Assembly: GCA_030655135.1 (NCBI GenBank) | Contig: JAURWC010000042.1 | Span: forward strand, 192,553-256,552 | Reading direction: 5' to 3' | Length of the DNA: 64,000 nt | Source of the DNA: Hyphomicrobiaceae bacterium | Lineage (GTDB): Bacteria; Pseudomonadota; Alphaproteobacteria; Rhizobiales; Hyphomicrobiaceae | In this document: positions 1 through 9,188 of the stretch, one piece after another | How the letters are laid out: the number at the start of each line of letters is the position of its first letter | Numbering within the stretch: position 1 is the stretch's first letter | Program-made: the position numbers and the translations under genes | Notes under the pieces: model-generated | Seen by the model: only the letters and a program-made list of their open reading frames with translations | What the model was told of the DNA's origin: nothing | Database searches by the model: none

Positions 1-34
1 TCAGCACACGGTCGCATCGCACGACATTTATGGA

Positions 35-1036
35 GTGGGACGCGATGCAGAGTACGTCGCCAATGAAATTGAAACGCGCGTGACAAGATCGCGGCTCGAT
101 GAAGCGCCCATGGCATTGGCGCCTGCCGCGTGTGGTGTGTGTGGCGTGACTTCCGCAACGCGCATCGGCTGCGGGTACGATTTCGAGTATCGAACGTCTC
201 TGTGTGAATTTAACGCCTACCGCTGCGACGATTGTGGAACGGTCTTCCTTAACCCGCGGCCTGACGTTTCCGAGTTCGAGCGCATTTATCCACCAACCTA
301 TCACTCGCTGGACTACTCAACGCGCAAGCCGTCATTTGTCAGTCGCGTACGTTCGCACCTGGAAGCACAACGGTTGCTACGATACTGCCGCGGCCTGCCG
401 GACGCCGCACGCATCATAGACGTTGGATGCGGCGACGGATTTCACCTGAAACTGTTGGCGCAACACGGAGCCGCAACTTGGCGGCTTGAGGGGATCGACA
501 TCGATAGGCGGGCTATCGGTGGGTCACCATCTCAGATCGTGTTCCATCAGGGAACGCTTGAGACGGTAGAATTGCCCGCGGCGAGCTACGATCTTGCTCT
601 AACCATTCAAACGATTGAGCATGTCGCCGCCCCAAGCGAAATGCTCCGCAGCGTCTCGCGGCTGCTCAAGCCTGGCGGCAAGCTCGTCATCGTCACCGAT
701 AACACGGGCTCCATCGATTTTTCGTTGTTTCGCCGCCGGTATTGGGGGGGGTACCATTTCCCGCGACACTGGAATCTGTTCAACGCCGCGTCGCTCACGC
801 GTCTGGCTAACAAAACGGGCTTCGACGTCGTAGAGATGCAAACCATCGTTAGTCCGGTAAACTGGGTCTACTCCTTCCACTGCATGCTCGTTGACAAGGG
901 AGCACCGCGGTGGCTGATCAATCAGTTCTCGCTAAAGTCGCCGCCATCACTTGCTGTGTTCACTCTAGTTGACATGGCGTTTCAGCTGTTCGGTCGCGGC
1001 GCGCTCTTGAACGCTGTCTTGGTCAAGCGCAGTTGA
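35..1036 (+). CDS. class I SAM-dependent methyltransferase with N-terminal Cys cluster
   Basis: Probably transfers a methyl group from S-adenosylmethionine, perhaps to a sugar or lipid-linked glycan. An N-terminal zinc-ribbon-like part has C-G-V-C near residues 33-36 and C-D-D-C near residue 65. A Rossmann methyltransferase domain follows, with the SAM-binding motif DVGCGDGFH at about residue 129 and the later LKPGGKLVIVTDN strand typical of the family. The GTG at 35 is only a possible start: the frame stays open to the window edge, and ATG at 110 would also leave the Cys cluster intact. The next gene, on the opposite strand, is a glycosyltransferase, so the pair may be the edge of a polysaccharide cluster (inference). 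The substrate cannot be read from sequence. Confidence 0.8.
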   Translation: MGRDAEYVANEIETRVTRSRLDEAPMALAPAACGVCGVTSATRIGCGYDFEYRTSLCEFNAYRCDDCGTVFLNPRPDVSEFERIYPPTYHSLDYSTRKPSFVSRVRSHLEAQRLLRYCRGLPDAARIIDVGCGDGFHLKLLAQHGAATWRLEGIDIDRRAIGGSPSQIVFHQGTLETVELPAASYDLALTIQTIEHVAAPSEMLRSVSRLLKPGGKLVIVTDNTGSIDFSLFRRRYWGGYHFPRHWNLFNAASLTRLANKTGFDVVEMQTIVSPVNWVYSFHCMLVDKGAPRWLINQFSLKSPPSLAVFTLVDMAFQLFGRGALLNAVLVKRS

Positions 1037-1257
1037 GCCCCTGCAGGCCAGGGCTAGTGAGGAAATACCAGAGCGGCCAAATTGCTTCGATCCTGCGGCG
1101 GCTCGGCGATAAACGCGCCTGTGACAAACACGAGCAACGCACGGCGTTGCAGGATTTGGCTGCATGTTGCTCAACGGCTCCGGCCTTTCGACGCCACGCA
1201 GACGCGGCTCACCACTGCTTCGGCGACAACGCAGCAGCGTCATCCCTTGCAGCCCAG

Positions 1258-2514
1258 CTAAACAGCTGTTTGAGATTGCAAAATTGGTTCTGGAGATTGA
1301 TGGTCAATTAGGGGATTTGGGTTCACGAAGAGGCGTGCAAGCTTGCCAGCTTCTTTATCGCTATGATGCCGTTTCATCACGGCGCGTCGCCCAACCTCAC
1401 CCATCCTTGCCAAACTAGCAGGTCGTTGGCGTAGGCAATCAGCCATGGCGAACGCGAGCGCATCGACTGACCCCGCAGGGACAAGCCAGCCACTTTTTCC
1501 ATCAACGACCAGTTCTGGAATCCCAGCGATATAAGTAGCTATAACCGGCCGCTTTAGAGCCATAGCCTCCATTAAAACTACCGGAAGGCCTTCGGCGCAA
1601 CTGGCGTGGACGAGGGCACGAGATTGAAGCACGTGCGTTTTTACGTCGTCACTGCTGAGCCAGCCCGTCAGACGAACTTGGTCGGAAAGGCCGCCCTCAA
1701 CAATTCTGCGCTCGACCTCTTCGCGTAAAGGTCCGTCGCCGATGATGGTCAGGTCGACGGCAATTCCCTGTTTTCGTAATTCGCTGGCCGCTTCCAACAG
1801 CAGCAGTTGCCCCTTCTCCCTACAAATTCTTCCTACGGCAACGAACTTGGGAGGCGCGATCCTGGAAAAACTAGCTGCAAAAAAGGTTGGTTCGAGGCCA
1901 CAATGGATGACGAAAATCTTATGCCAGTCTTCGTGGCTCACCCACCTCATCAGCTGACTTTTCGTGAATTCGCTGACAGCGACAATAAAAGCCGCAAGCC
2001 GGACCTTCACATCCAATGCTTTAGACTGTGGTTCGTCGAACTCGTCGTAACCATGGATAGTCAGACTATAGGGGACGCCTCTGAGTACGTGCACCAGGGT
2101 GGCAACATCTGCGGTGTTGGTTCCAAAATGTGCGTGCAAATGTGTGAATTCAGTCCGATGCAGATAACCTGCCAACCAGCAGGCCTCGACGAAGTATGCA
2201 GCATGCTTCACGAAGCTTTTCCCGCTGCGCCGCCACATTGAATACGCTAATAACGCTGCCCGGGATGCTGCCGCAAAATTGGTTGCAATTTCTCGGACAA
2301 ACGCACCGCAGAGTGTCGCGGATCCGAGGTCCAAAATAGTCAAAGTTTTGTTGGCCTCCAGCAGGTCAATCTCGTTCACAAAAGCCTCGCTCGCCTTGCG
2401 GACTGACACTCGCCCGACTTGCATGCCAAGGCGCTCTAAAGCAAGAATCTCCCGCCTGATGAAGGTGTGATTATTGTGAGGATATTGATTGACTAGATAA
2501 AGTACCGACGTCAC
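1258..2514 (-). CDS. glycosyltransferase family 4 (GT-B fold)
   Basis: A retaining sugar transferase that would use a nucleotide sugar at the cytoplasmic membrane for exopolysaccharide or lipopolysaccharide assembly. The N-terminal half has the HLHAHFGTN segment seen in this group. The C-terminal Glycos_transf_1 domain has VGRICREKG, IIGDGPLREE, the HASCAEGLPVVLMEAMA signature with the E-x7-E donor-binding pattern, and SGWLVPAGS. Its 418 residues are normal for the family. It starts with ATG just after a roughly 400-base gap and is likely expressed alone. The sugar specificity is unknown. Confidence 0.87.
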   Translation of the reverse strand: MTSVLYLVNQYPHNNHTFIRREILALERLGMQVGRVSVRKASEAFVNEIDLLEANKTLTILDLGSATLCGAFVREIATNFAAASRAALLAYSMWRRSGKSFVKHAAYFVEACWLAGYLHRTEFTHLHAHFGTNTADVATLVHVLRGVPYSLTIHGYDEFDEPQSKALDVKVRLAAFIVAVSEFTKSQLMRWVSHEDWHKIFVIHCGLEPTFFAASFSRIAPPKFVAVGRICREKGQLLLLEAASELRKQGIAVDLTIIGDGPLREEVERRIVEGGLSDQVRLTGWLSSDDVKTHVLQSRALVHASCAEGLPVVLMEAMALKRPVIATYIAGIPELVVDGKSGWLVPAGSVDALAFAMADCLRQRPASLARMGEVGRRAVMKRHHSDKEAGKLARLFVNPNPLIDHQSPEPILQSQTAV

Positions 2515-2922
2515 GGACTGCTCCCTGCGTTCGATACGAGCAGTTTACTCATCATAGTGACGGAGGCGAAAATAACCGCAATAGTGGTTTACAGCGCAAA
2601 GTTGAGCCTATTGGCGATGCGGCAGGCAATGGTATCGCCAATCCATTAATGTGGCCGTATTCTCGTCGAGATGAGAACAGGACGCACACGCCGCAGAGTG
2701 GAATTTCGCGGCGGATATGGGATGTTTCTATTGGCGGTCATGCCGCGATCTGCGGAATTTGATGCTGACAGACCGAAATGAAAATTGCTGCTTCGAATTG
2801 ACGGGTGGCGGCTTTCATGCGGCCCGCGAGATCTGAGCCTGAAGCCCACTCGCCCCGGGTGTGACAGGTGGGTGCTATCAAAAGCGCATCCACCGCTTGC
2901 ATGTGGGGCCCGGAGCCGCCTG
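2515..2922. other. intergenic region, 408 bases, no gene recognised
   Basis: This stretch lies upstream of the glycosyltransferase and downstream of the porin, both on the minus strand. Short open frames here have no recognisable protein features. An imperfect hairpin at 2867-2894 (GGTGGGTGC pairing with GCATCCACC, one G-T wobble) could end porin transcription. The promoter of the glycosyltransferase should lie between about 2515 and 2650, but I cannot point to clear -35/-10 boxes. Confidence 0.5.
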
Positions 2923-4239
2923 TCAGAAGTTGATGAGGCCGCCGGCGCTCCAAAGGTCGAGCCCTTCCAGATCGGCCAGTGCCGGCGCTCCCGCAACGTC
3001 AGCATCGTAGTGCTGGTACTTGAGATAGACCGTCATGGCAGCGCTATCGAGTTCCTGCGCCACGCCGCCGCCGTAGCGCCTCAGCTCGCTCGACGTGGCG
3101 CCATTGGCAAGTGCGCCGGGGCCGAGCTGGTCGTCATACTCGGCATAGTCGCCGTAGACGATCGTCGCACCGAGCGGCACCCACTTCTGCCTGATGCCGG
3201 ACTTCACATACCAATGCTCGCCGTCCTTGGCCGGACCGACATTCACGCCGGCGTTGAAGACAGGGCGGCCGCCGTTGTCTTCGTGACCGTAAGCACCGTG
3301 CAGGAAAAGACCAGTCGCCAGATGCTGGACATAGCCACCGGCCTGGAAGAACGCGGAATGCTTGTCGGTCATCACTGCCGCACCGGTCGTGTTCTCGTCG
3401 GTCATCTCGGAGTAGCCGATGCCGAGCGAGACCTTGAACCCTGACAGTTCTCCTGCATAGCGGCCGGCAACCTCCCAGAAGTCGTCCTCGCCCCAACTGG
3501 CAGACCCGGAGAAGCCTCTAAACGATGGCGTGTCGTAGCGCACGCCATTCATCACGACACCGTTGCAGTCGCCGCCGATCGGCAGGTTCTGGGAGTAACA
3601 GAACGCCAGATTGCCCCACGTGACCGGCGGAGTGAGGTCGCCGTCACTGCGCAGGACAAACTGCGGAAAGCCCGCGAGGAACGTGTAGTTGTCGATGATC
3701 TGTGTGCCGGACTGGTCGGTGAACATGGCAACGCTCTTGGCGGCGTTGGCGAGCTTACCGGCGCTGACCTTGCCGTACTCTTTGCTGTCGACGTACCAGA
3801 ACGTCATTTGCCCGTTCAGGCCCTGGGAGAAGTTGTCATTGTCCTGGTTCATCGCAGAGCCTCCCGAACGCGAGAACGGATTGTCGCTCAGGTTCTGCAA
3901 CCGGATCGTGTGACCCGCCGTCCAACCTGGAGCGATGACGGCTTGTCCGCTGAACTTTATGTGCGTCGCTTGCGTCGGCCCCATCCCATGGAGGTATGCA
4001 TTCGTCTCCTTGCCGTCATCCCAGACTGTCATTTCCTGGGCGATGTAACCGGAGATGGTCAAGGAAACCTTGCGGGTGCCCTTGCGTGCGGTGGTGGCTT
4101 CCAGCTCGGCGATCCGTTCTTCGAGATCGCTGCAACAGCCGGCCCCAAGATCAGCGCCCATTGCCGTCAAAGCCGTAGCGCCAAAAATTGTCATTGCCAG
4201 CAAAGGCGCAGCTGCAAGGCGTATCGTTGCGATCGTCAC
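2923..4239 (-). CDS. alphaproteobacterial porin (Porin_2 family)
   Basis: Outer-membrane beta-barrel channel for passive entry of small solutes. After a signal peptide (residues 1 to about 28, ending ALTAMGA) comes a short coiled-coil stretch (CCSDLEERIAELEATTARK), as in Rhizobiales/Hyphomicrobium porins. A long series of alternating strands follows, including VSLTISGYIAQEM and the closing strand LWSAGGLINF. Length is 438 residues. Translation probably starts at GTG 4239, preceded by AGGGGGA seven bases upstream. It is a single gene, divergent from the 2TM protein at 4481. Solute preference cannot be predicted. Confidence 0.85.
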   Translation of the reverse strand: MTIATIRLAAAPLLAMTIFGATALTAMGADLGAGCCSDLEERIAELEATTARKGTRKVSLTISGYIAQEMTVWDDGKETNAYLHGMGPTQATHIKFSGQAVIAPGWTAGHTIRLQNLSDNPFSRSGGSAMNQDNDNFSQGLNGQMTFWYVDSKEYGKVSAGKLANAAKSVAMFTDQSGTQIIDNYTFLAGFPQFVLRSDGDLTPPVTWGNLAFCYSQNLPIGGDCNGVVMNGVRYDTPSFRGFSGSASWGEDDFWEVAGRYAGELSGFKVSLGIGYSEMTDENTTGAAVMTDKHSAFFQAGGYVQHLATGLFLHGAYGHEDNGGRPVFNAGVNVGPAKDGEHWYVKSGIRQKWVPLGATIVYGDYAEYDDQLGPGALANGATSSELRRYGGGVAQELDSAAMTVYLKYQHYDADVAGAPALADLEGLDLWSAGGLINF

Positions 4240-4480
4240 CGGAAATCCCCCTGCGATTTGAAACGAATCAATTCTACTGGATGCTCCTTACTCAGATCGT
4301 GTGCGTCCGCGTTTTGCCTCGTATAGCGCGAGTGCTTGCCCAGTCACGATGGCGCCATCGGCGACTCTGCTCCGGGACTGTACCGATCGACAGCCGTCTC
4401 GCCGATGCGGCAATTTTCATTGCCCGGCAGCTGCTCCCGTCCGATAGGATCGCCTTGAGATCAGCCAGCGAGGTTTGAAA

Positions 4481-4744
4481 ATGGCAGGCGACCCGAACTA
4501 CGCGGAACGGCTGGAAAACAGGCGCCACGTCGATGCCGCCCGCGGCTTTAAAGTGCACGCCACGATCTTTGCGCTGGTCGTTCTGGGACTGGCGCTCGTC
4601 AATCTGTTGAGCGGTCCGCCGTACTGGTTCCAGTGGGTGCTGCTCGGTTGGGGAGCAGGCGTTGCCGCGCATGGCTTCTCGGTCTACCGCAACCGCAACA
4701 AGCGTGTTACTCCGGCGGAACGCAGCAAGCTTGGCTCCGACTGA
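4481..4744 (+). CDS. small two-transmembrane-segment (2TM domain) protein
   Basis: An 87-residue inner-membrane protein. The first part is charged and helical (ERLENRRHVDAARGFKVH). Two hydrophobic spans follow (about residues 23-43 and 50-68), separated by GPPYWFQW, the pattern of the 2TM domain family also found attached to kinases and regulators. GAGG ends eight bases before ATG 4481, so this start is preferred over TTG 4475. It is divergent from the porin. No function is known for the stand-alone form. Confidence 0.75.
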   Translation: MAGDPNYAERLENRRHVDAARGFKVHATIFALVVLGLALVNLLSGPPYWFQWVLLGWGAGVAAHGFSVYRNRNKRVTPAERSKLGSD

Positions 4745-4784
4745 CGCGCCTTAAACACGTGCCGCCTGCATACTGCTCGCCTTG

Positions 4785-5555
4785 CTACGTTTTTGGCTCG
4801 GCCGGACGGCGCAGCAGGTAGGTATCCATGACCCAGCCGTACTGTTTTCTGAGCTTGGCGCGGGCCTCTACGATGTCGCCGATCACGTCGTCTAGCGCAC
4901 CGGCGATCAGGCGCTCATCGGGGCCGCCGAGGGCAGCGCCCCAGTAGATGGTAAGCCCTTGCCCCAGGAGTTCGCGGCAGGCAAGTTCGCCGTCCAGCAT
5001 CACGACGACACTGACGCCCGGGGCCGGCATGCCCTGCTCCCGTAGCTGCCGGCCGGTCGTGACCAGGATCGGCTCGCCGATATCATTCAGCCCGATCCTG
5101 TGGCGCGCAGCCAGGATCTGGATGCTGCTGATGCCGGGCACGATTTCGATCTCAGGCGCGTCATCCATGCCGGCCAATGCGCGGGTGACCACACGCAATG
5201 TGCTGTCGTAGATGGCCGGGTCGCCCCAGACCAGAAATGCGCCGCAGCCGTCCGCGGGGACATGACGGTGAAACGCCTCGCGCAGCAACACTGCGCGCGC
5301 TTCGTGCCAGGCATCGACGCCTTCAAGGTATCTGGCGTTCGTCTCGCGCGGCGGATTGCCGATGGCGATGAGCGAGACATCTTTGCGCGTCGCGTAACGG
5401 TCCAGGATCGCCTGGCGCACGGCGATGAGTTCGGCTTTGTCATCTCCCTTGTCGAAGACGAAAAAGGCATCGGCTGCGTTGATGGCTGTGACCGCCTGCA
5501 TCGTGACGAAGGCCGGATCGCCGGTGCCGATGCCGATCAGCAGAATGCGTCTCAC
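4785..5555 (-). CDS. cobF: precorrin-6A synthase (deacetylating), CobF
   Basis: S-adenosylmethionine-dependent C1-methyltransferase of the aerobic cobalamin pathway; it methylates precorrin-5 and removes the acetyl unit. The start has the tetrapyrrole methylase motif LIGIGTGDPAFVTMQA, and WGDPAIYDST and EIVPGISSIQ follow in the family order. Its 256 residues are normal. The ATG overlaps the stop of the upstream antiporter by four bases (ATGA), so the two are translationally coupled, an odd pairing. No other cob genes are in the window. Cobalamin is needed by mutases of the ethylmalonyl-CoA/serine-cycle pathways expected here. Confidence 0.9.
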   Translation of the reverse strand: MRRILLIGIGTGDPAFVTMQAVTAINAADAFFVFDKGDDKAELIAVRQAILDRYATRKDVSLIAIGNPPRETNARYLEGVDAWHEARAVLLREAFHRHVPADGCGAFLVWGDPAIYDSTLRVVTRALAGMDDAPEIEIVPGISSIQILAARHRIGLNDIGEPILVTTGRQLREQGMPAPGVSVVVMLDGELACRELLGQGLTIYWGAALGGPDERLIAGALDDVIGDIVEARAKLRKQYGWVMDTYLLRRPAEPKT

Positions 5556-7450
5556 GAAGAAGCGTCCGCTGGCTGCGTTTGCGGGCTGTCCGGCGCGGCC
5601 GTAGATGTTGCCGTCGCAGCCGGCGGTGAGGGCGACGTCGCGGCTTCAGCCGGTGCCGTTGCGCCGGCTGCGCTTGCCGCAGCTACGTTGCGCTTCGGCG
5701 GCGTAAGTGGCGTCGGTTTCATGCGGTTACTGTGCAGCAGTTTGACACCTGCAGACAGTCCACCAACGACCTCGAGCTTGAAGCGCTCCGCGTCGCGGCG
5801 GCGAATGTCCTCGACGATCTCCGCCGCCTCGGCTTCGCTGGCGCCGACGGCCTTGAGCGCCATGCCGCCGAGAACCAAAGCGCTCTCGAACGTCTCGCGC
5901 ATCTGTAGATCGACGCCCTGCTTGATCAGTTCCAAAGCGTGCTCGCGATCGAACGATCGCACCAGCAGCTGCGCATTGGGGAACTCCGCCTTCGCCAGCT
6001 CGACGATCTTGTCGGTCGCATCCTTCTTGTCGACGCAGATGCCGATGGCGCGTGCCGAGGCGGCCCCCGATGCGTGCAGCACATCGAGCCGCGTGCCGTC
6101 GCCGTAGTAGACCTTGAAGCCGAACTCCTCGGCGCTGCGGATCATCTCGGTGTCGGTATCGATGATGGCGACATCCACGCCGCGCGCCAGCAGCAGCTGG
6201 CTCATCACCTGGCCGACGCGGCCGAAGCCGATGATCAACACCGTGCCCTTGAGATCGTCCGCCTCGTCAATCCCATCCATCGAGGCGGCCTTGGTGGGCA
6301 GGTAGCGCAATCCGAGAACGAGCAGCGGCGTCAGCGCCATCGACAGGATGACGGTTGCCGACAGCGCTGCGTTCGTGGGGCCATCGAGGATGCCGGCCTG
6401 AACGCCAGCCGCGTACAGCACGAAGGCAAACTCGCCACCCTGCGCCATCAAGGCTGCGCGGTGCGTCGCCTCGTTGGCGCTGGAGCGGAACACCACCGCC
6501 ACAAGCCAGATCGCAAGGGCCTTCAACGTCATGTAGACGGCCACGCTCGCCAGAATGGTGCGCCACTCGCGCGCCATCAGGCTGAGGTCGAGCGTCATGC
6601 CGACGCTGAGGAAGAACAAGCCGAGCAGCAGGCCCCGGAACGGCTCCACGTCCGCTTCCAACTGATGCCGGAAGCTCGATTCCGACAACAGCACGCCGGC
6701 CAGGAATGCGCCCATGGCCGCTGAAAGACCACCGACTTGCATCAACAGTGCAGAACCTAGGACGACCAACAGCGCCGCCGCCGTCATGATTTCGCGGGCG
6801 CGGACGCTGGCCAGCAAACGGAACAGCGGGTTGAGAAGAAAGCGGCCGGCCACGATCAGGATCGCAACTGATCCGAGCGCCAAGGCGATCGGCTGCCATC
6901 TGAGCCCCGCCTCCGACTGGATCGTCGGGCTAAGGAACGCAACGACGGCCAGCAACGGGACGATCGCCAAGTCCTCAAGCAGAAGGATCGAGACGATCTT
7001 CTGTCCGGCCGGGGTCGAGGTTTCGCCGCGCTCCTCGATCACCTGCAGCACAACCGCGGTCGACGTCATGACGAAGCCCATCGCCGCCACGAACGCGACG
7101 GCCGGTGTGAAGCCGTAATAGATTCCCGCTACCGTCAGGATCGCACCGGCTGCGGCGACCTGAGCCAGACCCAGTCCAAAAATCTGCTTGCGCAGGCCCC
7201 ATAATCGCGAGGGCATCATCTCCAGGCCGATGATGAACAGCAACATCACGACGCCGAGTTCGGCGACATGCAGAATGGACTGTCCGTCGGTGAAAAGACG
7301 CAGGCCGAACGGGCCAATCGCAACGCCCGCCGCCAGATAGCCCAACACGGAGCCAAGCCCGAGCTTTTTGAACAGCGGCACGGCGATTACGGCAGCTGTC
7401 AGTAGAGCGACCACATGCCCAAGGTCGCCCCCCGTCGTTTCCGCCGCCAT
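5552..7450 (-). CDS. Kef-type monovalent cation:proton antiporter (CPA2) with RCK domain
   Basis: Potassium efflux/proton exchange in the inner membrane. The N-terminal Na_H_exchanger domain (to about residue 385) has some 12 hydrophobic spans and the conserved LGYLAAGVAIGPFG and FFLSVGMTLD segments. A TrkA-N/RCK domain follows with the nucleotide-binding motif VLIIGFGRVGQ and acidic IIDTD about 24 residues later. The C-terminal tail (roughly residues 585-632) is Ala/Pro/Thr-rich. GGAGG lies five bases before ATG 7450. It overlaps cobF. Similar to KefB/KefC, but whether glutathione adducts gate it cannot be judged. Confidence 0.9.
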   Translation of the reverse strand: MAAETTGGDLGHVVALLTAAVIAVPLFKKLGLGSVLGYLAAGVAIGPFGLRLFTDGQSILHVAELGVVMLLFIIGLEMMPSRLWGLRKQIFGLGLAQVAAAGAILTVAGIYYGFTPAVAFVAAMGFVMTSTAVVLQVIEERGETSTPAGQKIVSILLLEDLAIVPLLAVVAFLSPTIQSEAGLRWQPIALALGSVAILIVAGRFLLNPLFRLLASVRAREIMTAAALLVVLGSALLMQVGGLSAAMGAFLAGVLLSESSFRHQLEADVEPFRGLLLGLFFLSVGMTLDLSLMAREWRTILASVAVYMTLKALAIWLVAVVFRSSANEATHRAALMAQGGEFAFVLYAAGVQAGILDGPTNAALSATVILSMALTPLLVLGLRYLPTKAASMDGIDEADDLKGTVLIIGFGRVGQVMSQLLLARGVDVAIIDTDTEMIRSAEEFGFKVYYGDGTRLDVLHASGAASARAIGICVDKKDATDKIVELAKAEFPNAQLLVRSFDREHALELIKQGVDLQMRETFESALVLGGMALKAVGASEAEAAEIVEDIRRRDAERFKLEVVGGLSAGVKLLHSNRMKPTPLTPPKRNVAAASAAGATAPAEAATSPSPPAATATSTAAPDSPQTQPADASS

Positions 7451-7551
7451 TCAAGCCTCCGCAAGATCCGCTGATACCAAGCAGCTATCATACACGGCTC
7501 ACTGCGTGCACCAACCGGGCGCGGCGTGGCGCCGCCGTGCATGCCGCGTGG

Positions 7552-8130
7552 TTAATTCCCCGGCTTCGCCTGGTCGCGGCGCCAGGCGTCGATGCGTTCC
7601 ATCAGCCAGCTCCACGCTACCTGCTCCCGCTCGCCCGCGGTCTTGGCGATGGCGATGTCGAGATACTTCAGTTCGGCTTCGACTTTCTCCGGCGGCAACA
7701 TCTTCAGACGCGTGACCAGCACGGCGCATTCGATGACCGCCGCCTGGGCGCGATTGAAGCCCTCAAACGGCGCGTGCGTGGCCTGATGCACGATGCGGCA
7801 ATGAAAGCGCGGACGCTGCTCGTCTTCGGTGACGCTTTTGACCTCGAGTTCCCAGTGCGTCAGCGCCTCGGCGAGACGGACACCGCGCACGCGGTCTGCC
7901 GCGATCAGCGGCCAGTCGCGCCGTCCCGTGATGCAGCCGGCGAACACGCGCACGTCGTCGGTGTGGCTGGCGACCGCGAATGGCACGGTGCGAAGATTGT
8001 CCAGCGTCCGCGACGGCTGGAATGGGGCGACGATCCATCCATTGCCGTCAGCGATCAGACCCAGTGGAGCAATGTGCGACACGCCGCTGGCGTCGATAGT
8101 GGTGACAATGGTCTCTACGATACGGGGCAT
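7552..8130 (-). CDS. DUF447 family protein, last gene of the C1-carrier operon
   Basis: Member of DUF447, a flavin-reductase-like split-barrel family found in methanogens and in methylotrophs with tetrahydromethanopterin. The start is typical: IVETIVTTIDASGVSHIAPLGL, then FQPSRTLDNL. The rest is helical and similar to archaeal members. GGAG lies before ATG 8130, 21 bases after the kinase stop. Position at the end of an operon with mfnB-, folB- and mfnE-like genes supports a role in making or modifying methanofuran or dephospho-tetrahydromethanopterin (inference; the reaction is not established). Confidence 0.8.
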   Translation of the reverse strand: MPRIVETIVTTIDASGVSHIAPLGLIADGNGWIVAPFQPSRTLDNLRTVPFAVASHTDDVRVFAGCITGRRDWPLIAADRVRGVRLAEALTHWELEVKSVTEDEQRPRFHCRIVHQATHAPFEGFNRAQAAVIECAVLVTRLKMLPPEKVEAELKYLDIAIAKTAGEREQVAWSWLMERIDAWRRDQAKPGN

Positions 8131-8151
8131 TCAGGCTCCTCCCGAGCGCTG

Positions 8152-8823
8152 TCAGCGAGAGCGAGCACCGGCACGACCAACAAGCGGGCTGCCGCCGGCA
8201 TCTGACCGTGTGGACCCGAGCAGTTGTGCCAGCTTCACTTCTTCGCCAGGCCCAATCACGAGCCAATTGAGGTTGGCGCGCGTGGCTATGGCCGCAAAAA
8301 TGGCATCGACGACGCCATCGCGCGCCAGATCAAATGCCGACGCGCTTTCGGCCACGTTGCGCGATTTGACGAGCACGATGTCAGAACAGCGAAGCCGCTC
8401 GGCCAGGCGGGCGGCGAGGCCATCCGATGTAATCGACCAATCGGCCGGGATTTCGTTATCGCCGTCGCACATCTTGTGGGGCAGCCAGACCGGGATCTTA
8501 CCTTTGCGCCAGATCGCGCGCATCGACGCCACGCTGTCCGCGCCCATCAGGCGCGGCTGCAGGTCCATCAACAGCTCGGCCGTTTGATGCATCGCCAGGA
8601 TGGCCATACGGTGCGCGGCTTCGTCGGAAAACTGATAGTCGCTCTGGGCGCGCCGCACCGTATCGGCGAACAGCCCGCCGCCCGGCACGATGACGAGACG
8701 GCGGCTGGCCCGCGCCACGATATCGAGCGCGCCGCCGATGCGGTCGTTGTCGACGAGGCTACCGCCCACCTTGACGATCAGCGGCGGCGGGACTTTGACT
8801 TTCTGGATCTGCTCCTCGGCCAT
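8152..8823 (-). CDS. amino-acid-kinase family protein, MfnE-like
   Basis: Likely cytoplasmic phosphotransferase of methanofuran synthesis. In archaea MfnE phosphorylates aminomethylfuran phosphate to the pyrophosphate form used for coupling. The amino-acid-kinase fold is visible: phosphate-binding VKVGGSLVDN near residue 17, LVIVPGGGLFADTVRR near residue 43, and VLVKSRNV near residue 150. Its 223 residues are close to archaeal MfnE. The start ATG shares one base with the upstream stop (TAATG), so it is coupled to the folB-like gene. A general acid kinase cannot be excluded from sequence alone, but the mfnB neighbour makes MfnE the best call. Confidence 0.8.
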   Translation of the reverse strand: MAEEQIQKVKVPPPLIVKVGGSLVDNDRIGGALDIVARASRRLVIVPGGGLFADTVRRAQSDYQFSDEAAHRMAILAMHQTAELLMDLQPRLMGADSVASMRAIWRKGKIPVWLPHKMCDGDNEIPADWSITSDGLAARLAERLRCSDIVLVKSRNVAESASAFDLARDGVVDAIFAAIATRANLNWLVIGPGEEVKLAQLLGSTRSDAGGSPLVGRAGARSR

Positions 8824-9188
8824 TAACGTGCGCTGCCTGTGATACGGGGCCGCGTGATGTCGACGCCGCGGATCGGTCCGCGCTCCAGCTTCTCGACACG
8901 TACGCGCACCGACGAGATGCGTTTGTCGTTGAGCAAGCGTGCGCAGATCCGCTCGGCAAACGTCTCGACCAGTTCGATGTGACCTGCTCCGGAAATTTCG
9001 TCGATGGCATCAATGATGTCAGTGTAAGACGGCACCTCGACCATCTCGTCTCGCGTTGCATGAACGCCCTGCGCGAGATACGCGTCTACGGTAAGCCGGA
9101 CTTTTTGCGTCGTGCCATGCTCTTCTGCGTAGACCCCGATGTGGCAGTCGATCACATAGTCTCTGACGAAAATCGCATCGCCACTCAT
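8823..9188 (-). CDS. dihydroneopterin aldolase (FolB-like), probably for the methanopterin branch
   Basis: Would split dihydroneopterin into 6-hydroxymethyl-dihydropterin and glycolaldehyde, a step shared by folate and methanopterin synthesis. At 121 residues it has the expected elements: DYVIDCHIGVYAEEHG with the substrate-binding Glu, the SYTDI tyrosine, LVETFAERI, and VRVRVEKLERG with the catalytic Lys. The ATG overlaps the stop of the mfnB-like gene (ATGA). Location inside a C1-carrier operon suggests it serves tetrahydromethanopterin rather than folate (inference). Confidence 0.85.
   Translation of the reverse strand: MSGDAIFVRDYVIDCHIGVYAEEHGTTQKVRLTVDAYLAQGVHATRDEMVEVPSYTDIIDAIDEISGAGHIELVETFAERICARLLNDKRISSVRVRVEKLERGPIRGVDITRPRITGSAR

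Noticed and set aside
5100-6107. Plus-strand open frame opposite cobF and the Kef antiporter
   Set aside because: It runs across two well-recognised minus-strand genes and has no protein-like motif.
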